A program made the translations under genes and the position numbers. The notes under the pieces were generated by a model. The model saw only the letters and a program-made list of their open reading frames with translations. It was not told the origin of the DNA and did no database searches. Of a stretch of 61,308 nt of DNA, positions 1 to 9,206 are shown in pieces. Source of the DNA: Anaerolineae bacterium (GTDB taxonomy: Bacteria > Chloroflexota > Anaerolineae > Aggregatilineales > Phototrophicaceae); the NCBI GenBank assembly GCA_017303635.1, contig JAFLCG010000024.1, positions 1-61,308 of the forward strand. Direction: 5' to 3'. The stretch's first letter is position 1; each line of letters starts with the position of its first letter.

Positions 1-79
1 GCTCATCCGACCGTATGGCAGCTTCCAGTTGCTTTACTTCCACTTCCGGCAGCGTGTAGTTGGGATATCGTTTGTTCAT
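1..79 (-). CDS. Transposase N-terminus, IS630-like (partial)
   Basis: ATG at 79 opens a frame that runs off the left edge after 26 codons, beginning MNKRYPNYTLPEVEV. Short N-termini of this style, leading into an acidic helix and a helix-turn-helix, are typical of the first reading frame of IS630-type transposases in environmental bacteria. The upstream base run is purine-rich (GGAAAAGGG, then AATAGAGGG next to the start), which gives a ribosome binding site. Only the first 26 residues are seen, so the family call rests on resemblance and on the truncated gene next to it. Another transposase family is possible. Confidence 0.5.
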   Translation of the reverse strand, partial: MNKRYPNYTLPEVEVKQLEAAIRSDE

Positions 80-124
80 CCCTCTATTCTATTTTACTTT
101 CTACCCTTTTCCACATACCTACTT
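1..124 (-). mobile_element. End of an insertion sequence, IS630-like, cut by the window edge
   Basis: The GMC oxidoreductase frame coming from position 590 stops at 123-125, and immediately beyond it on the same strand a new gene begins at 79 with transposase-like sequence. The join lies near TA dinucleotides at 120-121 and 124-125. IS630-family elements insert at TA, which fits. The terminal repeat cannot be defined because the other end is outside the window. Confidence 0.5.
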
Positions 125-590
125 ATGTCTGGGTGAGTGGGTTGGGCGAAATCAGATCGGCCACATTCCACTCGCCGCCGACTCCATGCCACGCATCTTC
201 GCCCCGTTCCTGATGTTCGGATTTCTTGAAGTAGGGCAGTACATCACTATAGGCCCACCCCAGATTGCCGAGTTCTCGCCAGTGATCGTAGTCCCACCGA
301 TTGCCGCGAATATAAATCATGGCATTAATCGAGGTGCTTCCGCCCAGCACTTTACCCCGTGGCCAAAATAATTGACGATTATCCATATTGGGCTGTCGAA
401 CGGTGTTGTAATTCCAGTCAATCGCACTCTTGAACAAACCGGCTCCATAGGTCGCCGGAATATGGATTTTGAAATGGCTATCTCGTTGACCAGCCTCTAA
501 TAAAAGCACTTTAACGGATGGGTCAGCACTTAGACGATTCGCAAGGACACATCCGGCTGCTCCGGCTCCGATGATTACATAATCGGCCAT
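123..590 (-). pseudogene. GMC-family FAD oxidoreductase, truncated to its N-terminal 155 residues
   Basis: The frame starts with ATG at 590 and opens with the FAD-binding Rossmann motif VIIGAGAAGCVLANRL (residues 5-20), followed by the GMC signature GGSTSINAMIYIRGN near residue 84. GMC oxidoreductases (choline dehydrogenase, alcohol and glucose oxidase relatives) are about 500-550 residues; this one stops after NPLTQT at residue 155, so the substrate-binding domain and the catalytic His/Asn near the C-terminus are missing. The stop falls at the junction with transposase-like DNA, so disruption by insertion is the likely cause. An extended -10 lies upstream, so the fragment may still be transcribed, but no activity is expected. 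Confidence 0.85.
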
Positions 591-628
591 AAACCCCTCT
601 GGTCAATAATGGGCTATTTATTGGAGGA

Positions 629-637
629 ATTATAGCA
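629..637 (-). promoter_or_regulatory. Extended -10 promoter for the truncated GMC gene
   Basis: On the minus strand the sequence reads TGCTATAAT, a full TATAAT preceded by the TGn extension. It sits about 40 bases upstream of the ATG at 590. No convincing -35 is seen, as is common for extended -10 promoters. Confidence 0.5.
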
Positions 638-740
638 CTCGTTGTTGCAGCGTTGTTACAGGACGAAAGTTAAGGCAGCAGCGACTGATGGCTCGGTGTA
701 TGCTTAGGAAGACAAGCATATAGTTCACAAAGGTATTCTG

Positions 741-3008
741 TTGAGCCGACGCTCGGATTTGGTCGCCTTCGCCGCCCTGACTTTGATCTTCAGCTATATG
801 CTGTCGATTGGAGCTACCTTTAATGGCATTCTGCAACCAGAGATGCATATCACTGCGCTTGGCATTCTAGGGCTGAGCGGCGGGGTGTGGCTGATTCTAC
901 ACCGAGTACGGGGCTGGCAATGGCATCAGTCGATTTGGAATGTTGTTTTTCTGGGATGGGGAATTGTTTTTGCAATTGCAACTCTGGCGAACCTCGACCA
1001 GCTGCGGCGTATGTCAATTGGTTTCTGGTACGTTGGAGTTTATGTAGCGGTCTGGTATCTGCTCACGGATTTGCTGGCGAATCGTGTGATTCGCCGAGAA
1101 ACTTTATTGGATGCCTTGCTGATGAGCGGCGTCATCATCCTGATTTTTGGTTACGTCCAACTGATTGTGTCACTGCGCCAACCTGGGACTACATTGATGA
1201 GTGTACCTCGTCTGGTGAGTACACTGGGTAATCCCAATGCGTTAGGTGCAGTATTGGTGGTAATGATACCGGTTGCTTTTGCCCGTGCTTTGGCGGTCAG
1301 GCAGCGCATTCCGCGTGTTATTTTGCTGATTTATGGGGGACTTGCGCTGGTATTGCTGGTTTTGAGTGGTTCGCGGGGGGCTTATTTGGGAGCTTTCGCC
1401 AGCTTTGTGACCCTGGGGGTGCTGTTCGCAATCCATCTAGGTATCCTAACGCGATGGTCTACTCTGGCAGGCCGCTGGCGGGTCTTGATCATCGGTAGCG
1501 GAGTTGGGATCGTGTTGCTTTCGTTGGTGATGGGTATCTTTCTCATTCGGTCGTTAAATGCGCCGGGGCGCAGCGCCGATCTGCGTACTTTCATCTATGA
1601 GGGCGCGTTACAAACATTCGCAGCCCAGCCACTGACGGGCAGTGGACTATTCACCTTTGGTCTGGAGTTGATGACGCGAGAGTCCTCGCCGCCAGTCCAG
1701 ATTCATGCCCATGCTCATAATGCAGTTCTCCACATTATGGCCGAACTAGGCTTGCCTGGCCTACTGATTCTATTGGTAACTTTAGCTCTTGCTCTATGGA
1801 TGGCGCGCTGTAATTGGCAGGTAACTCAGGTTCATACTCGGCTTGGCTTGATCGCTGGGGTGAGCGCCGTAGTCGGTTTTGGCGTTCATCATCTGCTGGA
1901 TCTGCCAGCTATGATGCCTGCGGTGGCCTTAAGTGGCCTGATCGTATGGATTGTAACGGTGACACCCGCAGGACCTACCCCGATGCAGGCACGTTGGCGG
2001 GTCTTAGGTCATCCTGTTGGGATTTCGATCTTGTTGCTGGCGCTACTGATAACAGGTTTCTGGAGCAGCCAGATTTATACCGATTATGTCCGTATTCTCA
2101 AGGAAGCGGCAGGGTCACAGAATTATATTGCTGCCGCACAACAAATGAATCGGGTGGTTGAAGCTGATCCTGGGCTGGCTTTATATTCTTATGAGCAGGC
2201 TTTCTTATATGGAATGGGGGCGGTGGCTGGTGATCCGAGTGCAATTGCAAGCGGCATTGCTGCCTATGAGCACTTTTTGCGGTTAGAACCTGCCAATGTG
2301 GTTGCCCTGACGAATCTAAGTGCGCTTTACTGGCAGGCTGGTCAGATACAATTTGCGGTGGAAACGCTCGACCGGGCGATGGCTGGTGCGCCGGAATCCT
2401 GGCAACTGGTTATGCTGCGTCGTCGCTATGCTGAGGCGCTAGGGGATACCGCAATAGTGAGGGCTATGACTGAGCGAATCAGTACACTTAACCCGGATGT
2501 ACTTCTACTTCCTGAAATCGGAAGGCTACCTGATGAATCGATTGAAGTGTCTGTTCCGGCCCGCTTCAGTCTCAGGTTAGTAGCAGGCGAATTGGAAGCG
2601 GCTGCGCTTAGTTGGCGTGACTTCGCGGACCCAGACCCTATACGTGGATCGGTGCTTTCTGCATTGCTCAAACTTGCCGAAGGAGAGGGTAGTGCAGCGG
2701 AAATGTTACTGAATGAAGTATCCAGCCTCGCTCGAACGCCACCTGCGCATTCCTGGGTACAGATTCTTGAAGCGCAGATTGCCTTGCGTAACGGAGATAA
2801 CACCGCTGCCCGAAACGCGCTCGTTATGGCCCGAACAAATCTTCAAGGTCATCCGTTTGATGCAGATTGGGCGCTTGGTGTGAATTATGCCTATGCCCAA
2901 TTCCTGCGGTTGATGATCGAACGTCAGTTTATTCCGCAGGTCAATTATGTGGATGATGATCTGGTATTACTATTCTGGATAGATCAGCTTGAACGGGCTC
3001 TGACATGA
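741..3008 (+). CDS. O-antigen ligase/polymerase-like membrane protein with C-terminal TPR region
   Basis: A 755-residue protein. Residues about 1-440 form roughly a dozen hydrophobic segments. An exterior loop carries HAHAHN at 322-327, followed by AVLHIMAELGLPGLL; this is the conserved histidine region of the Wzy_C/O-antigen ligase family, which transfers lipid-linked glycans or polymerises repeat units on the outer face of the membrane. Residues about 440-755 are soluble and include tetratricopeptide-like repeats near 500-560, a known companion domain in bacterial WaaL-like proteins. The start is TTG, seven bases after an AGGT-containing stretch; no ATG lies near. It opens a run of membrane glycosyltransferase genes. 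The exact substrate cannot be told from sequence, and in a probable monoderm the acceptor may be a protein or wall polymer rather than lipopolysaccharide. Confidence 0.75.
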   Translation: MSRRSDLVAFAALTLIFSYMLSIGATFNGILQPEMHITALGILGLSGGVWLILHRVRGWQWHQSIWNVVFLGWGIVFAIATLANLDQLRRMSIGFWYVGVYVAVWYLLTDLLANRVIRRETLLDALLMSGVIILIFGYVQLIVSLRQPGTTLMSVPRLVSTLGNPNALGAVLVVMIPVAFARALAVRQRIPRVILLIYGGLALVLLVLSGSRGAYLGAFASFVTLGVLFAIHLGILTRWSTLAGRWRVLIIGSGVGIVLLSLVMGIFLIRSLNAPGRSADLRTFIYEGALQTFAAQPLTGSGLFTFGLELMTRESSPPVQIHAHAHNAVLHIMAELGLPGLLILLVTLALALWMARCNWQVTQVHTRLGLIAGVSAVVGFGVHHLLDLPAMMPAVALSGLIVWIVTVTPAGPTPMQARWRVLGHPVGISILLLALLITGFWSSQIYTDYVRILKEAAGSQNYIAAAQQMNRVVEADPGLALYSYEQAFLYGMGAVAGDPSAIASGIAAYEHFLRLEPANVVALTNLSALYWQAGQIQFAVETLDRAMAGAPESWQLVMLRRRYAEALGDTAIVRAMTERISTLNPDVLLLPEIGRLPDESIEVSVPARFSLRLVAGELEAAALSWRDFADPDPIRGSVLSALLKLAEGEGSAAEMLLNEVSSLARTPPAHSWVQILEAQIALRNGDNTAARNALVMARTNLQGHPFDADWALGVNYAYAQFLRLMIERQFIPQVNYVDDDLVLLFWIDQLERALT

Positions 3009-3059
3009 TCTCTGCAAAGCACTGGGCGAAAATTTCCTAAAGGACTGTGGTGAACTCCT

Positions 3060-4520
3060 ATGCGCCAACTGAGTATCCAACGCGCTGCTGTTATCATCCT
3101 TTTTGGATTATTGTTTGCACTGGCAGCCCGTTTCCCGACGGATACCGATACGTGGTGGCACCTGCGGAGTGCTGAATATACCTTGCAGAACGGCATCATC
3201 TATAGCGATCCGTTTTCATTTACCAAAGCGGGTGAACCCTGGATCAATCATAGCTGGGGCGCACAGATCATGTTGTATGGATTTTGGCTCATAGCTGGAA
3301 ATCTGGGCCTGTCACTGTTTATGGCGCTACTAGCTACTTTGGGAATGTGGTACGTCTATCGAGTAAGTGCGGGTAGTGTTTATCTACGGGCGTTCACACT
3401 GGTCATTGGTGCGGCTACAGCGGCAGTCTTCTGGTCGCCCCGACCACAGATGTTTTCATTTCTGTTGAGTGCAGTGCTGCTCTATTTGCTGCATCTTCAC
3501 CGACGAGAAGGTCTTGATCGCCTGTGGTTGATCCCGGTCTTGATGGCTATTTGGGGGAACTTGCATGCGGGTTTTTCAATAGGTTTCATCCTACTCGGCG
3601 GCTCGATTGCAGGCGCGATCCTCAGTCGGTTACTGACCCCGTCTGCCGATGCAGTGCTTTCGTGGGCGCAGATTCGTAAACTTGTAATCGTTACTATCGT
3701 TTCGGTTATGGCTATTATCATTAATCCGTATGGCGTACAGATGTTGGCGGTACCTTTTCAAACCGTGGGCATCGGTGCGCTACAGAACTTTATCCAGGAA
3801 TGGAACTCGCCTGATTTTCATGGTCGGGAAACCTGGCCGTTTATTCTGCTCTTGTTAGGGACATTGGGTGCGGTTGGGGCGAGTAGTAAACGATTGGATT
3901 GGACAGATTTTCTGCTGTTTTCCGGTACAGCATTTATGGCACTGCTAGCTGGACGCAATATTGCTGTATTTGCGGTCGTTGCGACTCCGATTCTGACGCG
4001 TCACCTGGACTCGTTGCTAACGGACCGGGGCTGGATCATCAGACCTGTGCAGCGGGTGACTCCCCATATGGCGCGCCTCAATCTCATTTTGGTGAGTGTG
4101 ATCTTGTTGGCCTGTGTATTGAAGGTTTTGACCGTGCTAGAGCCCAAGACGCTGCGCGAAGCTCAGGCGCTGACGTTGCCACTAGATGTGGCGGATCATC
4201 TTCGCGTGAGTAATCTGCGTGGTCCGATGTTCAACAGCTATAACTGGGGCGGCTACTTCATGTTTGCCTGGCCTCAGGAAAAGGTCTTTGTTGATGGGCG
4301 GACGGATCTATATGGGGATCAGTTCTTGACGAACGAGTATCTAGCGACGGCGACAGGGGCCGATGGTTGGCGCGATACCCTTGATCGCTATGGCATTCGG
4401 TTGGTCGTCGTGGAAGCCGGTAGCGGTTTGGCTCGCGTACTGGCAGTTGAACCGGGTTGGCGACTGGACTATGGTGGTGAGGGCCTGGATGCTGTCGTCT
4501 TTGTCCGGGAGACTGCCTAA
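3060..4520 (+). CDS. GT-C-type polytopic membrane protein
   Basis: A 486-residue protein with about ten hydrophobic segments. After the first helix it carries PTDTDTWWHLRSAEY (residues 26-40), an acidic motif in the first exterior loop typical of GT-C enzymes, which use polyprenyl-phosphate sugars and place an Asp at this position. A second exterior region near 390-420 contains NWGGYFMFAWPQ and a VDGRTD motif seen in many uncharacterised GT-C-like proteins. It starts 51 bases after the preceding gene and is followed after two bases by the next, so the three are probably co-transcribed. I recognise the superfamily style, not the sugar or acceptor. Confidence 0.6.
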   Translation: MRQLSIQRAAVIILFGLLFALAARFPTDTDTWWHLRSAEYTLQNGIIYSDPFSFTKAGEPWINHSWGAQIMLYGFWLIAGNLGLSLFMALLATLGMWYVYRVSAGSVYLRAFTLVIGAATAAVFWSPRPQMFSFLLSAVLLYLLHLHRREGLDRLWLIPVLMAIWGNLHAGFSIGFILLGGSIAGAILSRLLTPSADAVLSWAQIRKLVIVTIVSVMAIIINPYGVQMLAVPFQTVGIGALQNFIQEWNSPDFHGRETWPFILLLLGTLGAVGASSKRLDWTDFLLFSGTAFMALLAGRNIAVFAVVATPILTRHLDSLLTDRGWIIRPVQRVTPHMARLNLILVSVILLACVLKVLTVLEPKTLREAQALTLPLDVADHLRVSNLRGPMFNSYNWGGYFMFAWPQEKVFVDGRTDLYGDQFLTNEYLATATGADGWRDTLDRYGIRLVVVEAGSGLARVLAVEPGWRLDYGGEGLDAVVFVRETA

Positions 4521-4522
4521 CC

Positions 4523-5773
4523 ATGCCCGCCCCCAATTCTAAAGTGACACTGACAGGCTTGCTCGCTGATGTGCGTCTGCTTGTTATCCTGTTTGTGGCC
4601 TTGCGTCTTAGCCTACTGATTGCTTATCAACCATTGCAGGTAAGTGGGGGAGAACGCGGTGTAACAACCGGTGGTGACTTCGCGACCTATCATGCCATCG
4701 CTGGTCTATCCGTAACGGCGGGCTTGCCCTTTGATGCTTGGTGGAGTGAATTCCCACCGATTTGGTCGTTCGCTACTGTCATTTTGTATGCGCTCTCCAG
4801 CGGTGTTTATGCCAGTTTTGCCATGCTGATGAGCGTGCTGATCCTGGTTTTTGATGTCGGCAATCTGCTGCTGATTCGCCGTATTGGCACACACCTGCAT
4901 GGATCGAATACTGGCATGGCTCTGTCCTGGATCTATTCAGTGTTGGCCGCACCCCTAATATTCAGCTTCTGGAATTTCGAAGTTGTAGTTGCTTTTTGGT
5001 TATTGCTCGGCTTGAGTTTCTTACTAGACAAAAAGCCGGGTTCTTCAGCAGTTGCAGCCGCTATCGGTGCGTTAATCAAGTTTACCCCGGCACTGTTACT
5101 GGGCGCTGCCTGGCGCTTTCTGGATCGCGGATGGGCACTACGGTATGCCCTCATCGTTTTGGCGCTTTTTGTGCTGGTCTATATTCCTCTATTTATCAAT
5201 GACACTTCGATGACCTTACCATCGTTGACGGCTCAGTTTAGTAAGGCATCCTATCAGACCGTCTGGGCGCTTCTCGACGGCAATTTCCGAACGGGCAACT
5301 TTGGCCCAGTAGCTGACCGGCTCGACCCCGAACGCGCTGCTGATACACTGGGTAATCCCGCAGTGGTACCGGGTTTTGTTCGCTTGGGTGTTGCGCTTAT
5401 TGCAGGCCTTTTCGTGTTTCTGCGGGCCCGCCGTCTGGATGATAAAGGTTTAGTTGCTTTTGTAACGGTCACGCTGTTGATCTTCTTTCTGCAAGCCCAG
5501 GGGTGGAGTCCGCAGTGGTTAGCGCAGATTATTCCCTTGCTGCTACTCTGCTTCCCGGATCGAAACGGTATCTTGATTGCGGTCATGCTTTCTATGCTGA
5601 CTTTCGTCGAATATCCTCTGCTTTTTCTCCGAACGGGTGACACAGGTGGGGCGATCAGCGGCGCGCTCATCACGCCCTTTGCGCTGTTGGTGATCGCGCG
5701 TACCGCGATTCTGGTTGGTATTTGTTTTGCGCTTTATCGGCGCTTGCGTGAGGAACCAGTTTCCTCAACGTAG
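4523..5773 (+). CDS. GT-C/GT87-like membrane glycosyltransferase
   Basis: A 416-residue polytopic protein. The first exterior loop has GGDFATYHAIA (50-60), then a Pro-rich EFPPIW at 77-81, an arrangement seen in DUF2029/GT87 and PIG-M-like mannosyltransferases, where the Asp is catalytic. A later LDKKPGSSAVAAAIGALIKFTPALLL segment around 170-195 resembles the 'K..P..L' loop of that family. ATG at 4523 is two bases after the previous stop, indicating an operon. The family assignment is by motif; substrate unknown. Confidence 0.6.
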   Translation: MPAPNSKVTLTGLLADVRLLVILFVALRLSLLIAYQPLQVSGGERGVTTGGDFATYHAIAGLSVTAGLPFDAWWSEFPPIWSFATVILYALSSGVYASFAMLMSVLILVFDVGNLLLIRRIGTHLHGSNTGMALSWIYSVLAAPLIFSFWNFEVVVAFWLLLGLSFLLDKKPGSSAVAAAIGALIKFTPALLLGAAWRFLDRGWALRYALIVLALFVLVYIPLFINDTSMTLPSLTAQFSKASYQTVWALLDGNFRTGNFGPVADRLDPERAADTLGNPAVVPGFVRLGVALIAGLFVFLRARRLDDKGLVAFVTVTLLIFFLQAQGWSPQWLAQIIPLLLLCFPDRNGILIAVMLSMLTFVEYPLLFLRTGDTGGAISGALITPFALLVIARTAILVGICFALYRRLREEPVSST

Positions 5774-5790
5774 TGACAAGGCTTCCTGTA

Positions 5791-5796
5791 TATAAT
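5791..5796 (+). promoter_or_regulatory. Candidate -10 element
   Basis: A perfect TATAAT lies 43 bases before the GTG at 5840, in the short gap after the stop at 5773. No good -35 is visible at the expected distance, so this is offered as an internal promoter with low confidence. Confidence 0.35.
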
Positions 5797-5839
5797 CAAA
5801 TTATCTGGTTGTGAAGAATGTGATTCAGGAGATTCTCCG

Positions 5840-6295
5840 GTGGCAGAACGACGAGCCGAATTGCAGTTAGCTCTTGATCTGATTAACGAGAAGAAGTACG
5901 ACAAGGCGCGTGCCTTGTTGTTGAAGATTCCGGCGGATCCGACTGCCCAGAAGTGGTTGGATAAGCTCGATCAACTGGCTCCGCTGGAGAATAAACCGGA
6001 GTTTGCTGCTATTGCCGCCCATATGAGTGGCGCAGGCAATGGCAGTGGCGCTGCTGGCGGCCCCTGGCAGTATTGTGCCCTTGAAGTGAAGCGTTCTTAC
6101 GGCATTCAGTACAAAGTGAACGGCGAATCCAAACCGGATTGGAAAGACCAACCCATTTACTATCCATTAAATGAACTCGGGAAAGATGGATGGGAATTGG
6201 TGAGCTTTGAGTCCAGTTCAGAGTTTTCAACCTATCTTTTGAAGAAACCGGGTCGGGTTGCGGATAACAAAAAGATCGACGTGTGGGATCAATAA
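5840..6295 (+). CDS. Small soluble protein with DUF4177-like C-terminal domain
   Basis: A 151-residue protein with no signal or membrane segment. Residues 1-50 are helical and resemble one TPR unit (LALDLINEKKYDKARALLLK). Residues about 76-138 (WQYCALEVK, then LNELGKDGWELVSFES, then YLLKKP) match the pattern of the small DUF4177 domain, a beta-rich module of unknown function. The GTG start at 5840 has a strong AGGAGA site seven bases upstream. It is the only soluble product inside a run of membrane proteins and overlaps the next gene by 13 bases, so translation is probably coupled. Function unknown. Confidence 0.65.
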   Translation: MAERRAELQLALDLINEKKYDKARALLLKIPADPTAQKWLDKLDQLAPLENKPEFAAIAAHMSGAGNGSGAAGGPWQYCALEVKRSYGIQYKVNGESKPDWKDQPIYYPLNELGKDGWELVSFESSSEFSTYLLKKPGRVADNKKIDVWDQ

Positions 6296-7857
6296 GCCAT
6301 CTTCGCTTCCGGCGCTGGCGTGGTCTGGTACTCTTGCTACTGGTTGCCCTTGCACTGCGCCTCATCAACCTTGACGAGCGCCCTCTATGGTATGACGAAG
6401 CCTTTGCTGTGCTATTTGCAGAAAAAGGCCTAGATGCCATGCTCTACGGTACGTTAACCCCGGTTGCCGGCGGTGCTGCAGATATTCATCCGCTACTTTA
6501 CTACACGACTCTGAATGGGTGGATGGGTGTAATTGGGAAAAGCGCTTTTGCAGTACGTTTGTGGAGTGTCTTTCTCGGTGTGCTGACGGTCGCAGCAATG
6601 TTCACGCTGGCGCGTAAGCTCATCAATGTACGAGTCGCCTGGGCAGCCGCTATTATTGCGGCTCTAGCTGCTTTTCACGTCCAGTATTCTCAAGAGACCC
6701 GCATGTACGCGCTACTAGGTCTCTTGACCTTGCTAACAACGTATACCTTTCTAAAGGCTTCGACGGACCGCTATCCATCATCATACTGGCGCTATTGGAT
6801 CATCTTTGGCGTATTGGCAGCCCTGATGATGTATACACAGCAATTGGCCGCTTTCTATCTTATTGCTATTGTGGGTCTTCTAGTCGTGAAGCGGCGCTGG
6901 CAGCTAATCCCTGGATTGAAAGTGGGTATTGGTGTTGCGCTGCTGATTTATTCCCCCTGGTTGCTGCAATTGCCCGGTCAATTGGCGAAGGTGGGTTCTT
7001 ATTACTGGATTGAAAAGCCGAACATCGCAGCTTTCCTGCGAACAACCTTCTCATTTCTTGTAGTCAATCTGGACATACCGCGTCAGACGTTTGTCTGGAC
7101 TTTATCGATCGCCGTTTTCCTGGTTACATTACTTGGTGCTTTTCTACTGTTCCGATTGATGAATCGGCATAAAGGCAAACTAGCTACATTGTCTGGCGGC
7201 CTGACCGCTTTATGGTTAGCGGTGATACCTGTGTTGCTGATGTGGTTGGTCTCACAAGTGCGCCCGGTTTATCTGGAACGTGCTCTGCTGCCTTCCGCGT
7301 TGCTGTTGTATCTATTTATTGGCTGGATGTTGGCAGGGGAGGTATTTCCTCGTGTCCTGTCGCGTCTATTGGTCATTCCACTCTGTATCCTGTTTAGCGT
7401 TGGCCTCTACTTTCAGTACACCTGGTCAACGTTTCCGAATTCTCCGTTTAATGCTGTCACCCAACACATTGAGTCGCAGTGGCAATCGGGCGATATCATC
7501 ATCCATCAGAATAAACTCAGCGCATTGCCGATGATTTTCTATGGATCTGAGTTGACACAGACTTATATTGGCGATCCTCCCGGTAGCCCTCAAGACACAC
7601 TGGCGTTACCTACTCAGGAAACTTTAGGTTGGCTGGCAAATGAGTGTGTTCAAGAGGCGGCTCACGGTGCCACTCGAATTTGGTGGATCGAGTTTGAACG
7701 GGTGGCTACTCAAGCTGAGGCGGCTGGTCGATCGGAATATGGACAGGCTTTGGAGTGGCTGAATTCCTATTTCACAGCTATTGAAACCATGACTTTCAAT
7801 GACCTGATACTGACGCTCTATGCTAATCCGCTCCCCGAACGCCCCTCTGGTTGTTAG
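6283..7857 (+). CDS. GT39/PMT_2-family membrane glycosyltransferase
   Basis: A 524-residue protein with about eleven hydrophobic segments. The first exterior loop has LDERPLWYDEA (30-40); the Asp-Glu pair at 38-39 is the hallmark of the ArnT/PMT-like GT-C family, in which it is required for transfer from a polyprenyl-phosphate sugar to an exterior acceptor. IHPLLYY about 27 residues later is the conserved second part of that loop. The C-terminal 140 residues are soluble and exterior, as in the family. The GTG start lies inside the end of the preceding gene; no better start exists before the first membrane helix. Confidence 0.75.
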   Translation: MGSISHLRFRRWRGLVLLLLVALALRLINLDERPLWYDEAFAVLFAEKGLDAMLYGTLTPVAGGAADIHPLLYYTTLNGWMGVIGKSAFAVRLWSVFLGVLTVAAMFTLARKLINVRVAWAAAIIAALAAFHVQYSQETRMYALLGLLTLLTTYTFLKASTDRYPSSYWRYWIIFGVLAALMMYTQQLAAFYLIAIVGLLVVKRRWQLIPGLKVGIGVALLIYSPWLLQLPGQLAKVGSYYWIEKPNIAAFLRTTFSFLVVNLDIPRQTFVWTLSIAVFLVTLLGAFLLFRLMNRHKGKLATLSGGLTALWLAVIPVLLMWLVSQVRPVYLERALLPSALLLYLFIGWMLAGEVFPRVLSRLLVIPLCILFSVGLYFQYTWSTFPNSPFNAVTQHIESQWQSGDIIIHQNKLSALPMIFYGSELTQTYIGDPPGSPQDTLALPTQETLGWLANECVQEAAHGATRIWWIEFERVATQAEAAGRSEYGQALEWLNSYFTAIETMTFNDLILTLYANPLPERPSGC

Positions 7858-7988
7858 TTCTCCATTTTCTGACAACCAGTGACGGGGTGAAGCGATACGG
7901 AATTCTTAAGCACGTAAATCAATACTCCCCCATATGATGGAATAGGTAGAGAACATACTCTGCTAGTGGAGTCGGGTGTAATTCACAT

Positions 7989-9206
7989 ATGATGTTAGCC
8001 AAACCGATCAAAACTACTGTTGGAATCCTGGTTCTTTTTGGATTTTTAGCAGTTTTAGTTGTGCTGCATCACAACTTATTGACTGAGCCCTTTCCCGGTC
8101 ACAACGATTTTCTGGTCGTCTGGGAATCAGCCCGATCTTATTGGAAGGATGGTCTGAATCCCTACCTTGAACAAACGACGATCAATATCCAGATGCGGAT
8201 GTTAGGTCGTCTGGCTTCCCCAGATGAATATTCAGTGTTTTTCTTTGCTTATCCAATGTATACGGTTGCTTTCCTACTGCCTTTGGTTTACATGCCTTAT
8301 GCTTGGGCCAGCGCGATCTGGATGGTCGCTCTGGAGGTGATGCTTGTTACCGCATCAATCATGATTTGTGATCTGATTCGGTGGCGACCATCTCCTATGA
8401 TGTTAGGTTTGTTGATGATCCTCACCTTTGGCTTCTATTACACGGTGCGGGGCCTCTTGCTCGGTCAGATTGGTGTCATGATGTACTGGCTAGAGATCGT
8501 CACACTCTGGGGGCTGTGGAAGGGGCGAGATAATCTGGCGGCGGTAGCACTTGCGCTCTCCACGATGAAACCACAGATGGGCTTTCTGATTATTCCGGCT
8601 CTATGCCTGTGGGCGCTAATGAATCGGCGCTGGCGTTTTCTGAGTGTCTTTATAGCAGTTTCACTTCTACTCATCACGCTTTCCTTTCTGATGGAACCCA
8701 CTTGGATAGCAGATTGGCTTACTCAGGTTGCTCTTTACCCCTCACATGCAGTCATTGGATCGCCAGTTTCAGTTATTACTGAGATGATGTTGGGACTGGG
8801 TTCATGGGCAGAAATCGGGATAAGTGGTTTGATCGTACTGTGGTTGATCGTTCAATGGGTCCCGGTACTGCGCGGACATCCTGAGCGCTGGTTATGGGCC
8901 TGTGCATTGGCGCTTTCGGTAACGCATGTGGTGGCACCGCGCACTGCCACCCCTCATTATGTCATCTATTTTCTGCCCTTTATATTTGTGTTGTCAGCTT
9001 GGGTTCGCCGAAATGCTATTTTGGCGATAGTTGGGATTGTGGCTTTGATTGTCCTTCCCTGGATACATTTCATCAGCACGTTGGGAGAGGGTAAGTTTGA
9101 GCACCCATCACTTTATGTGACGATTCCCTTGATTAGTCTGCCGGTATTGTGGTGGACTCGTCGTTGGTGGTGGGATCTAACAGCCCAGAAGGCAAGCTCC
9201 ACATGA
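7989..9206 (+). CDS. DUF2029/GT87-family membrane mannosyltransferase-like protein
   Basis: A 405-residue polytopic protein. GHNDFLVVWESARSY (38-51) in the first exterior loop, then LGQIGVMMYWLEI near 158 and ALSTMKPQMGFL after it, is the typical order of GT87 proteins, known as polyprenyl-phosphate-mannose-dependent alpha-mannosyltransferases in actinobacteria. ATG at 7989 is one of two adjacent ATG codons. TGTAAT at 7976-7981 could be a -10 giving an almost leaderless message, but the -35 is poor. The stop overlaps the next ATG by four bases. Substrate is inferred only by family. Confidence 0.7.
   Translation: MMLAKPIKTTVGILVLFGFLAVLVVLHHNLLTEPFPGHNDFLVVWESARSYWKDGLNPYLEQTTINIQMRMLGRLASPDEYSVFFFAYPMYTVAFLLPLVYMPYAWASAIWMVALEVMLVTASIMICDLIRWRPSPMMLGLLMILTFGFYYTVRGLLLGQIGVMMYWLEIVTLWGLWKGRDNLAAVALALSTMKPQMGFLIIPALCLWALMNRRWRFLSVFIAVSLLLITLSFLMEPTWIADWLTQVALYPSHAVIGSPVSVITEMMLGLGSWAEIGISGLIVLWLIVQWVPVLRGHPERWLWACALALSVTHVVAPRTATPHYVIYFLPFIFVLSAWVRRNAILAIVGIVALIVLPWIHFISTLGEGKFEHPSLYVTIPLISLPVLWWTRRWWWDLTAQKASST

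Noticed and set aside
60..371. 103-codon plus-strand open frame at the left edge
   Set aside because: It runs antisense to the truncated GMC gene and across the IS junction, with no ribosome site or motif.
7848..7878. TGGTTGT / ACAACCA inverted repeat after the GT39-like gene, considered as a terminator
   Set aside because: The arms are seven bases with a 17-base loop, AT-rich, and no T-run follows.
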